Below are positions 1-8,513 of a stretch of 64,000 nucleotides of DNA, one piece after another. Within the stretch, counting starts at the first letter, position 1. Each line of letters starts with the position of its first letter. This stretch comes from CAJBVG01 sp943371235. Its GTDB lineage: Bacteria > Bacteroidota > Bacteroidia > Sphingobacteriales > Sphingobacteriaceae. The stretch lies in assembly GCA_943371235.1 (NCBI GenBank), contig CALRTZ010000009.1, positions 1-64,000 on the forward strand, given 5' to 3'. The notes under the pieces were generated by a model. That model did not search any database. It was not told the DNA's origin and worked only from the letters and a program-made list of their open reading frames with translations. The position numbers and the translations under genes are program-made.

Positions 1-1793
1 ACTTAGATGCAACAGGTAATGCAAGTATTGTAGCGGCTGATGTAAATAATGGATCTACAGATAATTGTTCTATTGCAAACATCAGTATTGATAAAACAAC
101 CTTCAATTGCTCGAACTTAGGAGCGAATGCAGTAGTGTTAACTGTTACAGATGGTTCTGGAAATGCAAGTACTGCTAATGCAACAGTTACAGTTATTGAT
201 AACATTGCACCAATAATAAATGCAGTAGTTGATCAAAGCAAATGTATTGAACCAAGTGGAGCATATACAATTGAAAACATTACTGCGAGTGATAATTGTG
301 CAATCGTTTCATCATCATTTGTAATTACTGGAGCTACCAATAGAATGGGCTCAGGATTAGATGCAAGTGGTGCATTTAATTTAGGACTTTGTACAATAAC
401 ATGGGCGGTAAGCGATGCAAGTAATAACACAAGTACATTTAGTACAACTGTTACTATAAATGCATTACCAACTGTTGCAATTGTAAACAGTGGAAACAAT
501 GCATTTTGTAATGAAATAACTTTAACTGCTAATACAAATGGAGCTTCAATTGCGAACTATATGTGGAGCAACGGTGCAACAACCGAGAGCATTACATTAG
601 ATGCAAGTGATGCAGATGGGTTATACACAGTTTATGTTATAGATGTAAACGGATGTAATAATGCAGTTGCGGCAAGTTTCAATTACCAAAAACAAAACCT
701 AGCTAATACATATACTATATTGGCATATGATGAGGTAGAACTTCATGAGAACAATGTGGTACAATCTGGAAGTATTGGTATAATGAGCAGTAGAGGAGAA
801 GCAGAATTTAAGAAAAATGTTTCTGTAACCGGAGTTGGTTCATTTGTAAAGTCGCCTAGAATTAAAACGTCTGGTACTGTAAATATTCCAAACAGAATTA
901 CAGGAGTAGCAAATGTAACCTTGCCTACTAATTACAACAATAATGCTAGTACACGTAATTTACCTAGTTACACAGTAAACCAATACGTAACTAAAGTATT
1001 AAATGGTAATTATAAAGAAGTAACTATTAAGAAAGGTGCCATTGTAACCTTAAACGGAACTATTTACGGTAAGATTTCGATAGAAGAGGGTGCAAGAGTT
1101 ACCATTACTTCATCAATAGTTAACATCGACGAATTGAAGGTTGGAAAAGGTAAAAACAATGCAATTACCAGATTAAACTTTAGTGGTAATACAAGTTTAT
1201 TAATTGAAGATAAAGTGAAGATAGAAGAGAATTGTATTGTGAACGATCAGAACCATGTAGTTACTTTCTACTTCGGTAATGCAAGTGGTTGCGGAGATGA
1301 TGATGAAGATAAATTCTCTGTTGAAGGCGGTAACACTAGTGTTGTTGCCAACGTAATGATCCCACAAGGTAAAATTAAAGCAAAGAGTTCTTCTAATAAT
1401 GCAGTTTACTTAACAGGATTGTTTGTAGCAGACAAGGTAAAATCTGAAGGTAAAAATATTTACTGGAATAATTTTAGCTGTTCTGTTTCGAATTCAAATA
1501 AAGTAACTGAAACATCAGAAGAATTGCCAATTGTTTTAGAAGAGAACATGTTTAATTTAGTGGCATTCCCTAATCCAGCATTAGAAGTATTTAGTTACAA
1601 ACTAGAAACTTTAAATGAAGAAAAGGTAAGCTTTAAATTATACGATGTACAAGGAAGATTAATTTCTGAAACATTGGATGCAAATCCTAACGAAACGTAT
1701 AAAGCTGGTGAGCAATTAGCTCCAGGTGTTTATATGTTAGAAGCTACTCAAGGCACAGAACGTAAAGTGTTGAGAGTGGTTAAAACTCAATAA
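1..1793 (+). CDS. T9SS-secreted surface protein, 5' partial
   Basis: The reading frame is open from base 3 to the stop at 1793, so the N-terminus lies outside the window. The first part contains HYR/Ig-like repeats (VTDGSGNAS, VTVIDNIAP) with regularly placed cysteines. The middle is a beta-rich stretch with alternating hydrophobic residues (ITGVANVTL, KKGAIVTLNG, EEGARVTIT), as in stacked-strand or bactofilin-like folds. The last ~80 residues are a type A T9SS sorting domain: FPNPA, then YDVQGRLI, then PGVYMLEA and a basic end. Known of the family: such proteins cross the outer membrane by T9SS and stay on the surface. Ligand and role are not visible; an adhesin or matrix role is an inference. 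Confidence 0.85.
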   Translation, partial: LDATGNASIVAADVNNGSTDNCSIANISIDKTTFNCSNLGANAVVLTVTDGSGNASTANATVTVIDNIAPIINAVVDQSKCIEPSGAYTIENITASDNCAIVSSSFVITGATNRMGSGLDASGAFNLGLCTITWAVSDASNNTSTFSTTVTINALPTVAIVNSGNNAFCNEITLTANTNGASIANYMWSNGATTESITLDASDADGLYTVYVIDVNGCNNAVAASFNYQKQNLANTYTILAYDEVELHENNVVQSGSIGIMSSRGEAEFKKNVSVTGVGSFVKSPRIKTSGTVNIPNRITGVANVTLPTNYNNNASTRNLPSYTVNQYVTKVLNGNYKEVTIKKGAIVTLNGTIYGKISIEEGARVTITSSIVNIDELKVGKGKNNAITRLNFSGNTSLLIEDKVKIEENCIVNDQNHVVTFYFGNASGCGDDDEDKFSVEGGNTSVVANVMIPQGKIKAKSSSNNAVYLTGLFVADKVKSEGKNIYWNNFSCSVSNSNKVTETSEELPIVLEENMFNLVAFPNPALEVFSYKLETLNEEKVSFKLYDVQGRLISETLDANPNETYKAGEQLAPGVYMLEATQGTERKVLRVVKTQ

Positions 1794-1811
1794 TTATTTT
1801 ATACTTCATAA

Positions 1812-1852
1812 AAAAGAAAAGCCCCGAACAATTTGTTCGGGGCTTTCTTTTT
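1812..1852. terminator. bidirectional intrinsic terminator
   Basis: Arms GCCCCGAACA and TGTTCGGGGC (1821-1844) enclose a short loop. The arms are extended by A-rich sequence on the left and T-rich sequence on the right, so a U tract follows the hairpin on either strand. It lies between the convergent genes ending at 1793 and 1868 and can serve both. Confidence 0.9.
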
Positions 1853-1867
1853 ATTAGCCTATTTTAT

Positions 1868-4162
1868 TTATCTATTAACGATAATTTTTTTAAGTATGCT
1901 GTTATTTTCTGTTTGAATATTCATGAAATAAACACCGTTACTAATATCCTCTAAATTGAAGTTAAGAGAAGTGTTGGCAACACTTATTTCTTTTAAGGTT
2001 CTTCCATTTACATCTATTAATTTAACGGTATAAATTAATTCATTAGTTGTAGATTTTATATTGATGAAGGTATTAGCAGGGTTAGGATACAATAAAATAG
2101 TATTCTCTAATAACTTACTATTATTTACCCCCACACTTAAGCTAGTATTTCTATACAAAAATAAACCACCTTGTGGTGTACCTACAACGAGTTCTGGTTT
2201 TGCATCGCCGTTTAAATCGGCCATAGAAAAAGGAAAACCTCCATTTGCAAAACTAAACTGCCCTGCATCTAAATTTAAGGAGTCGGTAACGATGTTCATT
2301 TTTTGAGTATAATTTGTATTTGCTTCCCCCATTACATAAATCTTTCCGTTTCCATTACTCAAAATAACTTTAGGTACATCATTTGGTCTTAACTGTTGCA
2401 CTTGCAAATGTGATCTGCCACTTGGGTATGTACCAAACATTTTCAGGTTAATTTTATACAAGGAATCTGTTGCAATTACAAAATTTGGATTTGCCACCGT
2501 GCCTGTATTTTCAAGTAAATTTACATTATCAAATCGTTCGCCAACAATAATTTCATTTTTACCATCTTTATTAAAATCGTAAATAAATGGAGTAGAAAAG
2601 TTTCCTAAATCTAAGCTCCCAAAGTAATTAGAAACGTATTGTAAACTCATGTTACTGCCTGTGTTTGCAGTGTTTCTGAAGAAGTGTATAGTGCCATCGT
2701 TCGCGCCACTTACCATATCCAAGTCGCCATCATTATCCATATCACCAAATGCTGGGCACATGTTTGCAATGTTTAAACTAGAAAACCCTAACCAATCTCT
2801 ATTTACTAACTCGTATTTAGCCAATGAATTTGTGCCAATGTTTTTGTACAATGCTAATCCTGTTTTTATGGTACTCGAATTTTCCCAATAACCTGTGTTC
2901 GCAATTACGATGTCCATCAAGCCATCATTATTATAATCAACAAATGCAGGCGATGAACCTTCAGAAACATCAATCATTTCATTCAATAAAAAATTATCAG
3001 TACTGAAATCAAATCTGTTTATGCTAGTACTACCATTATTTGTATATAACTGTACATGGTTAGTATTTTGAGAGGCATTAGAGGTATTAGTAGTAGCAAT
3101 TAAGTCTTTTAATCCATCATTATTTATATCGGCCATAAATGCTGCCGGAAATACATTTATTACAATTGGGTGGTTTGGTGGGTATTGATTTATTGTTTGG
3201 TTCATTACAGGCTCTAGGTTATTGGTACTGTTCACCACTAAATACATGTTTGTACAGGTAACATCACCAATTAGCATATCCTTTTTACCATCATTATTTG
3301 CATCAAATACGATCGTGGTAGAACCACTGTGTGCGCCTCCAGAGTTAATGGCTAAAATTCTTTTGTTCATGTTCTCCATAAATTCTGCAGGAGAAACATT
3401 GGGTGTAAACCTGCCGCCACTGCCACAAGGCCCTACAGGGTATTGCAAATTTATTTTACAATCGGTAAACGATTCACGAAATCTTCCCCAACAATATTTA
3501 CCTATAATAAAATCCATAGAGTCGGGAACATTGAATCGTTCCTTACTCATGTTTTTATACCAATATATACTTTCACCAGAAGTATCAATACTTTGGTAAA
3601 AAGTTAAAATGTCCACATCGCCATCATCATCCACATCTAATATGGCAGGCATGTCAATATTCCCAATGTATAATCGAGTAGTTAAAGAAGTATAATCACA
3701 TAATACTTCTGGGAATTTATTTTGAAACTTCAAACCAGTTACATCATTACTGATATTTCTATACACACGTAAGCCTCCAGGGATGGCTGTAAAAACATCC
3801 ATTTTTCCATCTCCATCATAATCGGCCATTTGTAACCAATCCACAACTTTAGGGAATTTAGCGATGTACTGTGGCGCATATTCATAATTAGTGGTATTTG
3901 CAGCCCCTCTATTTAAAAAAGTAGTTAATCGACCACCTTCTCTGTCAAACACCACTAAATCCAGCTTACCGTCTAAATCTAGGTCACATTCTGCAAATTG
4001 AGGTACATCAAATCCTCCCGCAAATGCTAGCTTTAAGCTTTTATTCCCTTCCAATACATCTACCTTGTCGGTACCAAGGTTATAATGTTGGAATGAATAA
4101 TTTTGGGCATTCGTTGCCAGAATAAATAAACAAAGACTTGTAGTTAGCAGTATTTTTTTCAT
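1868..4162 (-). CDS. FG-GAP/VCBS repeat protein with T9SS sorting domain
   Basis: This is a 764-residue secreted protein. It has a signal peptide (MKKILLTTSLCLFILATNAQ) and about nine calcium-loop repeats of the type DxDxDGxxD (for example DLDLDGKLDLVV, DYDGDGKMDVFT, DMDNDGDLDMVSG) spread through the protein, as in integrin-like beta-propellers. The end is a type A T9SS sorting domain (LYPNPANTF, DVNGRTL, NGVYFMNI). Known of the family: extracellular proteins of adhesion or unknown function; no catalytic domain is visible. Its start codon lies nine bases from the start of the divergent gene at 4172, so the promoter must overlap that gene. Confidence 0.88.
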   Translation of the reverse strand: MKKILLTTSLCLFILATNAQNYSFQHYNLGTDKVDVLEGNKSLKLAFAGGFDVPQFAECDLDLDGKLDLVVFDREGGRLTTFLNRGAANTTNYEYAPQYIAKFPKVVDWLQMADYDGDGKMDVFTAIPGGLRVYRNISNDVTGLKFQNKFPEVLCDYTSLTTRLYIGNIDMPAILDVDDDGDVDILTFYQSIDTSGESIYWYKNMSKERFNVPDSMDFIIGKYCWGRFRESFTDCKINLQYPVGPCGSGGRFTPNVSPAEFMENMNKRILAINSGGAHSGSTTIVFDANNDGKKDMLIGDVTCTNMYLVVNSTNNLEPVMNQTINQYPPNHPIVINVFPAAFMADINNDGLKDLIATTNTSNASQNTNHVQLYTNNGSTSINRFDFSTDNFLLNEMIDVSEGSSPAFVDYNNDGLMDIVIANTGYWENSSTIKTGLALYKNIGTNSLAKYELVNRDWLGFSSLNIANMCPAFGDMDNDGDLDMVSGANDGTIHFFRNTANTGSNMSLQYVSNYFGSLDLGNFSTPFIYDFNKDGKNEIIVGERFDNVNLLENTGTVANPNFVIATDSLYKINLKMFGTYPSGRSHLQVQQLRPNDVPKVILSNGNGKIYVMGEANTNYTQKMNIVTDSLNLDAGQFSFANGGFPFSMADLNGDAKPELVVGTPQGGLFLYRNTSLSVGVNNSKLLENTILLYPNPANTFINIKSTTNELIYTVKLIDVNGRTLKEISVANTSLNFNLEDISNGVYFMNIQTENNSILKKIIVNR

Positions 4163-4171
4163 TTTTGTAAG

Positions 4172-4726
4172 ATGAATAGAGTAAAATATAGCCTACTGTT
4201 AGCAATAATTATTCCATTAATAAGCACTGGTGTAGCTTTTTCGCAAGGGCCCGAATACAGATTTAACTTATCTGAATTATTTCCGATAACCGACTTTAAG
4301 GTTTCGAATGTAAATGGATTGAGTATAGATGCTATTGATAAAGAGGGGAATATAGACCAGAACATTGGAGGAATATACACTTTTGTGATTAACGGATATA
4401 TCGAAAAATTGAAATTTGAAAATGGTAGTGCTGCCTTGAGTTCAAACTTTAATTCTTCACAGGTATTTTATGTAAAACATGAGAGAGAATTAAATACACT
4501 TCGTCATTTGTTTTATACTGCAGGTTCCTGGACAATCCCAATACCATTGTGGTTATTTATATTGGTACCTGTGCTAATAATTATAATGGCCGTATTTATA
4601 AAACGATTGCTATTTATGCTATTGTTTGTGGGCTTTGTATTATTTTTTCTAACTCAAGGCTTAGATTTCACCTCATTTATCAACCTCGTAAAGGAATCTT
4701 TTCAATATTTTAATTTTAATATTTAG
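4172..4726 (+). CDS. membrane protein of unknown function
   Basis: I do not recognise this 184-residue protein. Residues 1-25 look like a signal peptide ending AFSQ. A polar region of about 95 residues follows, then two strongly hydrophobic segments (about 122-142 and 144-162) separated by one short basic turn (KR). This suggests a periplasmic domain with a C-terminal hairpin anchor in the inner membrane. The gene starts nine bases from the divergent FG-GAP gene, and its last four bases overlap the end of the convergent tamL. No Shine-Dalgarno sequence is visible. Confidence 0.6.
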   Translation: MNRVKYSLLLAIIIPLISTGVAFSQGPEYRFNLSELFPITDFKVSNVNGLSIDAIDKEGNIDQNIGGIYTFVINGYIEKLKFENGSAALSSNFNSSQVFYVKHERELNTLRHLFYTAGSWTIPIPLWLFILVPVLIIIMAVFIKRLLFMLLFVGFVLFFLTQGLDFTSFINLVKESFQYFNFNI

Positions 4727-7059
4727 AAGGGATATCCAATTCCGAAGTTAAAATTCCAGAAACTATATTGATTGGTGGAAACCCATTGGGCATCGCCGAT
4801 GTGTTGAATAACCCATTGCTCCGAACCAGTAAAACTTGGGTCGCGGAGTTTTAAGCCTAAATCAAATCGGAACAGCAAGAAGCCATAATCTAAACGTAAA
4901 CCAGCACCAGTACCAATGGCTAATTGTTTATGGAAGGTATCCCATTTAAATTTTCCTGTAGGGTCGGCATTGGTATTGGAAAGTGTCCATATGTTACCAG
5001 CATCTATAAAGCTTGCCCCCTTAAGTTTAGAACCCAAGAAATGATCGGTAATATCAAACCTGTATTCAATGTTTCCTTCTATTTTCATCTCACCAGTTTG
5101 ATCTAAGTTTAAGCTTGAAACATCAATATCAGAGAAATTACCTGGACCAACAGTTCTTGCTCTAAATGCTCGTATGCTGTTAGAGCCTCCTGTAAAAAAC
5201 TGACGTTCGAAGGGTAATATTTTTGAATTCCAATAGGCAAAACCCGCACCTGTATTAAACCTAAATACGATTGTAGAATGCTGATTTATGAAATTAAAAT
5301 AACGCATGTCTATTTCTGGTCGTGTGAAATTATAATAAGGCAAATTAAAAATCTCATAGTTGCCACTCGTATTTTGCACAGCAGATATAATTTTACTCAT
5401 CCCATATAAACCTGTACCCATTACTTCAATATTAAATCGCAAGAAGTAATAATCTTTAGGTAAGTTTACTACTTGTGAGCTTAGGGTTAATGTGTACCGT
5501 AAACCCAAGGTAATGTGCGGGTCGAAACTTTCTTTTATATATTGATTGTCTAAATTATTCAATAAATCCAAAGCTTCTGTTGAAAGTGTTGAACGAACAA
5601 AGTTCAACGACATAGGAGAGAAGGAGTGAGTAATAAGTTGATTTTGTTTCCAATCATAGGTGAAATTTCCACTAAAGGTATTTCGCACATATTCTGGTCG
5701 TTGTTCAATAATATAATTTACGCCCAATCGTGTTCGAGGACTGGCAAAAAGACCGTATGTTTTTTTATCTCTAAATAACAAGAAACCCGGGAATGTAATA
5801 CTCGATGAAATGTTAGACTCTCTACTGTTAAATAAAGGGATGTTACCCTCGCTCTCATCAATAAACGCTTGTGTTTCTATACCTGCCTTTATTCTAAATT
5901 CAAAAATTTCAGCACCTCTAAATATATTATTATTGGTATAAATAAAATTGGCAGATGATCCTAAGTTTGCAGATGCTACATATCCTTCAATTTCTGTTTG
6001 AGTAAATTGTTTTTTACTCGTACTTAAACTGATAAACGAATTTAATTTCGTGCTATCTGTACTATCCACTGCAAAATCAATGTTTACAAATTTAAACATT
6101 CGCAAATCACCTAATCTATTATAGGTTAGTTCCAAATCATTGTCGTTGTAAATGCCTTGTTTTTCAAGGTAAATCTGGCGTTTAACAATTTTTGGTTTTA
6201 AAATATTTTGAGGGTCTTCAATAAAAATAAAATCAGCATCAGTAGTATCTGTACCTTTAAATTTCCGATACGATTCTGCACCACTTATACTAATGTTTAC
6301 ATTGTTTATTTGATACGCTTGATGTTCTTTTTTACCAGTTGGATTTTCAATTACTATGGTCATGTCAATCACATTTCCATTTATAGCACTGTCGAAATCA
6401 AAATGTATGTACTCACGGTTAAAGTAATAGTATCCAAAGTTTTTATAATCTTTCGTGATGCGATTTCTTTCTAGCTGTATTTTTTCTTGATCAAATACAT
6501 CGCCCATCTTAATTTCAGACTTATTTAAATGAAGGAAATACAATGTTCTCAGAACTGTATCTAGTATATTGTATTGAATATTTCGGATGGTATAAACAGG
6601 CCCAGGTAAAACGTTATAACTAATTCGTGCTTTTTTCTTTTTCACTTTAACAGAGTGACTTACTTTAGCATCAAAATAACCTTTGTTAAATAAGTAAAGT
6701 TCCATTTGTTGAGCAGAGTATGCAGCAATACTCGAATCGTAAATTACAGGAGGTTCTGCAATTTTATTTTTTAGCCAACGGTTAATTCTTGTATTTTTAG
6801 TTGGGTTGATGGTGTTATAAATAAAAAGCTTCGGTTTAAATAAGCCCAGTCCTCCGGATTTAGTATTTGGTTTTTGTCTGATGAAAGTGTTTAATTCATC
6901 TTTTTCAATAGTACTTACTCCGGTAATTTTATTTTTATGAACCAGCGCCTGATTACCACTGAGTTTACGTGTACTCGCGCAACTGCTAATGAGTATAAGA
7001 GCAGAAATGATTATAATTGTATTAAACGTATGCTTGAGTAAAGATGATTTCAAAATCAC
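4723..7059 (-). CDS. tamL: BamA/TamA-family outer membrane lipoprotein TamL
   Basis: This 778-residue Omp85-superfamily protein has a lipoprotein signal peptide with lipobox ISSC (Cys27), which marks the lipid-anchored TamA form found in Bacteroidota. POTRA-like repeats fill about residues 90-400. A C-terminal beta-barrel follows, with typical Omp85 features (FTGGSNSIRAFRAR in the barrel, a GLRLDYG strand, and a terminal Phe in GIGYPF). Known role of the family: insertion or folding of outer-membrane proteins together with an inner-membrane TamB homologue, which is not in this window. The 5' end overlaps the divergent SpoU methyltransferase by 16 bases. Confidence 0.85.
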   Translation of the reverse strand: MILKSSLLKHTFNTIIIISALILISSCASTRKLSGNQALVHKNKITGVSTIEKDELNTFIRQKPNTKSGGLGLFKPKLFIYNTINPTKNTRINRWLKNKIAEPPVIYDSSIAAYSAQQMELYLFNKGYFDAKVSHSVKVKKKKARISYNVLPGPVYTIRNIQYNILDTVLRTLYFLHLNKSEIKMGDVFDQEKIQLERNRITKDYKNFGYYYFNREYIHFDFDSAINGNVIDMTIVIENPTGKKEHQAYQINNVNISISGAESYRKFKGTDTTDADFIFIEDPQNILKPKIVKRQIYLEKQGIYNDNDLELTYNRLGDLRMFKFVNIDFAVDSTDSTKLNSFISLSTSKKQFTQTEIEGYVASANLGSSANFIYTNNNIFRGAEIFEFRIKAGIETQAFIDESEGNIPLFNSRESNISSSITFPGFLLFRDKKTYGLFASPRTRLGVNYIIEQRPEYVRNTFSGNFTYDWKQNQLITHSFSPMSLNFVRSTLSTEALDLLNNLDNQYIKESFDPHITLGLRYTLTLSSQVVNLPKDYYFLRFNIEVMGTGLYGMSKIISAVQNTSGNYEIFNLPYYNFTRPEIDMRYFNFINQHSTIVFRFNTGAGFAYWNSKILPFERQFFTGGSNSIRAFRARTVGPGNFSDIDVSSLNLDQTGEMKIEGNIEYRFDITDHFLGSKLKGASFIDAGNIWTLSNTNADPTGKFKWDTFHKQLAIGTGAGLRLDYGFLLFRFDLGLKLRDPSFTGSEQWVIQHIGDAQWVSTNQYSFWNFNFGIGYPF

Positions 7060-7811
7060 AAATTAGTTTTATTAAATCGTTGCATCAAAAGAAATTCCGC
7101 AGAGAGTATCGCCAATTTATAGTAGAGGGCGAGAAACTATGCGATGAATTTATACATTCTAACTTTAATGTTAGGCAAATATATCTTTTAGATAGCAAAC
7201 GTGTAAAGTACGAAGTTCTTTTGTCAAAAATATCGAAAAAAATAGATATCGTAGGGGTTCGACCAGATGATTTGGAGCGAATGAGCACCATGAGTACGGC
7301 TCCAGATGTATTGCTGTTAGTTGAAATGCCAGCGGAGTCAACTGTTTCCGAAGCAGAATTTAATTACAGTACTGATATAACTTTGGTATTAGACGGGCTT
7401 AAAGATCCTGGGAATATGGGTACCATTATCCGGATTGCCGATTGGTATGGGATTAAAAACATCGTATGTTCTGCAGATTGTGTAGAGCTTTATAACCCTA
7501 AAGTGGTACAATCTACCATGGGTTCGATTTTGAGGTTAAGTGTTTTTTATACTGATTTAGAAAATTACTTTGCTGATTTAAAGGAGGTAAACATTTATGG
7601 GGCACTACTCGAAGGACAAAATATTTATAGGTTAGATGGTAAAATAAACGGTTTATTGATGATGGGAAGCGAGTCGCACGGAATTTCTGAATCTTTGAAG
7701 AAATACATTACACATCCAATTACCATCCCAAGTTGGGGAGGGGCCGAAAGTTTAAATGTGGCAGTAGCTACTGGAATATTATGCTCTGAGGCGCGAAGAA
7801 GAGAATATTAA
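7044..7811 (+). CDS. SpoU/TrmH-family RNA 2'-O-methyltransferase
   Basis: The 255 residues comprise an N-terminal SpoU substrate-binding domain (KKFRREYRQFIVEGEKL) and a C-terminal SPOUT methylase domain. The three SPOUT motifs are visible: LDGLKDPGNMGTIIRIAD (motif 1 with the catalytic-type Arg and Asn), MMGSESHGIS (motif 2) and IPSWGGAESLNVAVATGI (motif 3 of the trefoil knot). Known role: SAM-dependent ribose methylation of rRNA or tRNA; the target nucleotide cannot be read from sequence. The first Met fits the family start, so the 16-base 5' overlap with tamL appears real. Confidence 0.9.
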   Translation: MISKSQISFIKSLHQKKFRREYRQFIVEGEKLCDEFIHSNFNVRQIYLLDSKRVKYEVLLSKISKKIDIVGVRPDDLERMSTMSTAPDVLLLVEMPAESTVSEAEFNYSTDITLVLDGLKDPGNMGTIIRIADWYGIKNIVCSADCVELYNPKVVQSTMGSILRLSVFYTDLENYFADLKEVNIYGALLEGQNIYRLDGKINGLLMMGSESHGISESLKKYITHPITIPSWGGAESLNVAVATGILCSEARRREY

Positions 7812-7831
7812 TGCCTTTTTTTTGCATTTCA

Positions 7832-7862
7832 TTTGTGCTAAACCAATTATTTAGTACATTTG
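7832..7862 (+). promoter_or_regulatory. promoter of tRNA-Cys
   Basis: TTTG at 7832-7835 lies 19 bases before TACATTTG at 7855-7862, an exact match to the Bacteroidota pattern TTG-N19-TAnnTTTG. The tRNA begins 16 bases downstream. The tRNA-Lys promoter at 37010-37040 has the same boxes and spacing. Confidence 0.85.
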
Positions 7863-7878
7863 CAAACTCTAAAAAGAG

Positions 7879-7949
7879 GGTCGAGTGGCCGAGTGGCTAG
7901 GCAGAGGTCTGCAAAACCTTGTACAGCGGTTCGAATCCGCTCTCGACCT
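7879..7949 (+). tRNA. tRNA-Cys (anticodon GCA)
   Basis: A full cloverleaf can be drawn. The acceptor stem GGTCGAG pairs with CTCGACC; the D stem is GCC/GGC; the anticodon stem GAGGT/ACCTT holds the loop CTGCAAA (anticodon GCA); the T stem AGCGG/CCGCT holds the loop TTCGAAT. The discriminator base is U, the cysteine identity base. CCA is not encoded. An unannotated short coding region follows 35 bases downstream with no terminator between them. Confidence 0.97.
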
Positions 7950-7984
7950 CAAAAAATACAGATTGAACAAAAAATATTACGAAA

Positions 7985-8137
7985 ATGGGAGTTACTAGAC
8001 TAAAAAGAAAAGACAGAAAGAACAAAACTGTTTCTAGATTGAAAAAACAACGCTTAAAAATGGCGACTGATAAATCAATTAAGAAACCAGTTGCTCGTCC
8101 AGAATTAGCAGTTGCTGAAGCAACGTCTGCGGAGTAA
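7985..8137 (+). CDS. small basic protein, 50 residues
   Basis: An ATG at 7985 opens a 51-codon frame (with stop). The protein begins MGVTRLKRKDRKNK and has a strongly Lys/Arg-rich first half, a middle with LKMATDKSIKK, and an acidic, Ala-rich end (AVAEATSAE). It has no signal peptide or membrane segment. The charge suggests RNA or ribosome contact, but this is inference. It lies 35 bases after tRNA-Cys and before a good terminator, so the tRNA promoter probably drives a tRNA-mRNA transcript. I think similar short proteins occur in other Bacteroidota but cannot name a family. Confidence 0.7.
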   Translation: MGVTRLKRKDRKNKTVSRLKKQRLKMATDKSIKKPVARPELAVAEATSAE

Positions 8138-8177
8138 TTATTTACGTCTGAAGAAATTAAATTTATTTGAATTTAAT

Positions 8178-8208
8178 GAATCCCGAGTGTTTCATTCGGG
8201 ATTTTTTG
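8178..8208 (+). terminator. intrinsic terminator
   Basis: AATCCCGAGTG pairs with CATTCGGGATT (one G-T pair) across a 2-3 base loop, followed by a run of T at 8202-8207. It ends the tRNA-Cys / small protein transcript. The DUF2805 gene converges from the right at 8212. Confidence 0.85.
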
Positions 8209-8211
8209 CGT

Positions 8212-8478
8212 TTAGCGTTTGCTTATTTTATTTAGGCTTATGCTGCGTTGCATGCTGCATTTAAAGCGATCTACTTCACTGTTTCTCTTTTGCATGTGTT
8301 TGGTAGTCCTGCCCGACATCCGCTTTCTCCACATCTCAAAACTACTACGTTTCATTTCGGTACGCATTAAGGCAATCACTTCTTTTTCCGGAATTCCAAA
8401 TTGTGCTTCTATGGCTTCAAATGGAGTACGATCTTCCCAAGCCATTTCTATTATGCGGTCTATCTCTGCTGTAGTCAT
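8212..8478 (-). CDS. DUF2805 / TIGR03643-family protein
   Basis: The 88-residue protein begins MTTAEIDRIIEMAWEDRTPF, continues through FGIPEKEVIALMR and MWRKRMSGR, and ends with a conserved DRFKCSMQR segment and a basic tail. This matches the family signature over its whole length. The front half resembles a helix-turn-helix; the back half is basic, so nucleic-acid binding is plausible but unproven. No function has been assigned to the family as far as I know. It lies downstream of pyrD on the same strand, separated by a heptamer array. Confidence 0.8.
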   Translation of the reverse strand: MTTAEIDRIIEMAWEDRTPFEAIEAQFGIPEKEVIALMRTEMKRSSFEMWRKRMSGRTTKHMQKRNSEVDRFKCSMQRSISLNKISKR

Positions 8479-8513
8479 AAGGGCTTAACAGATTGGGGAG
8501 GAAAGAGTTTTTA

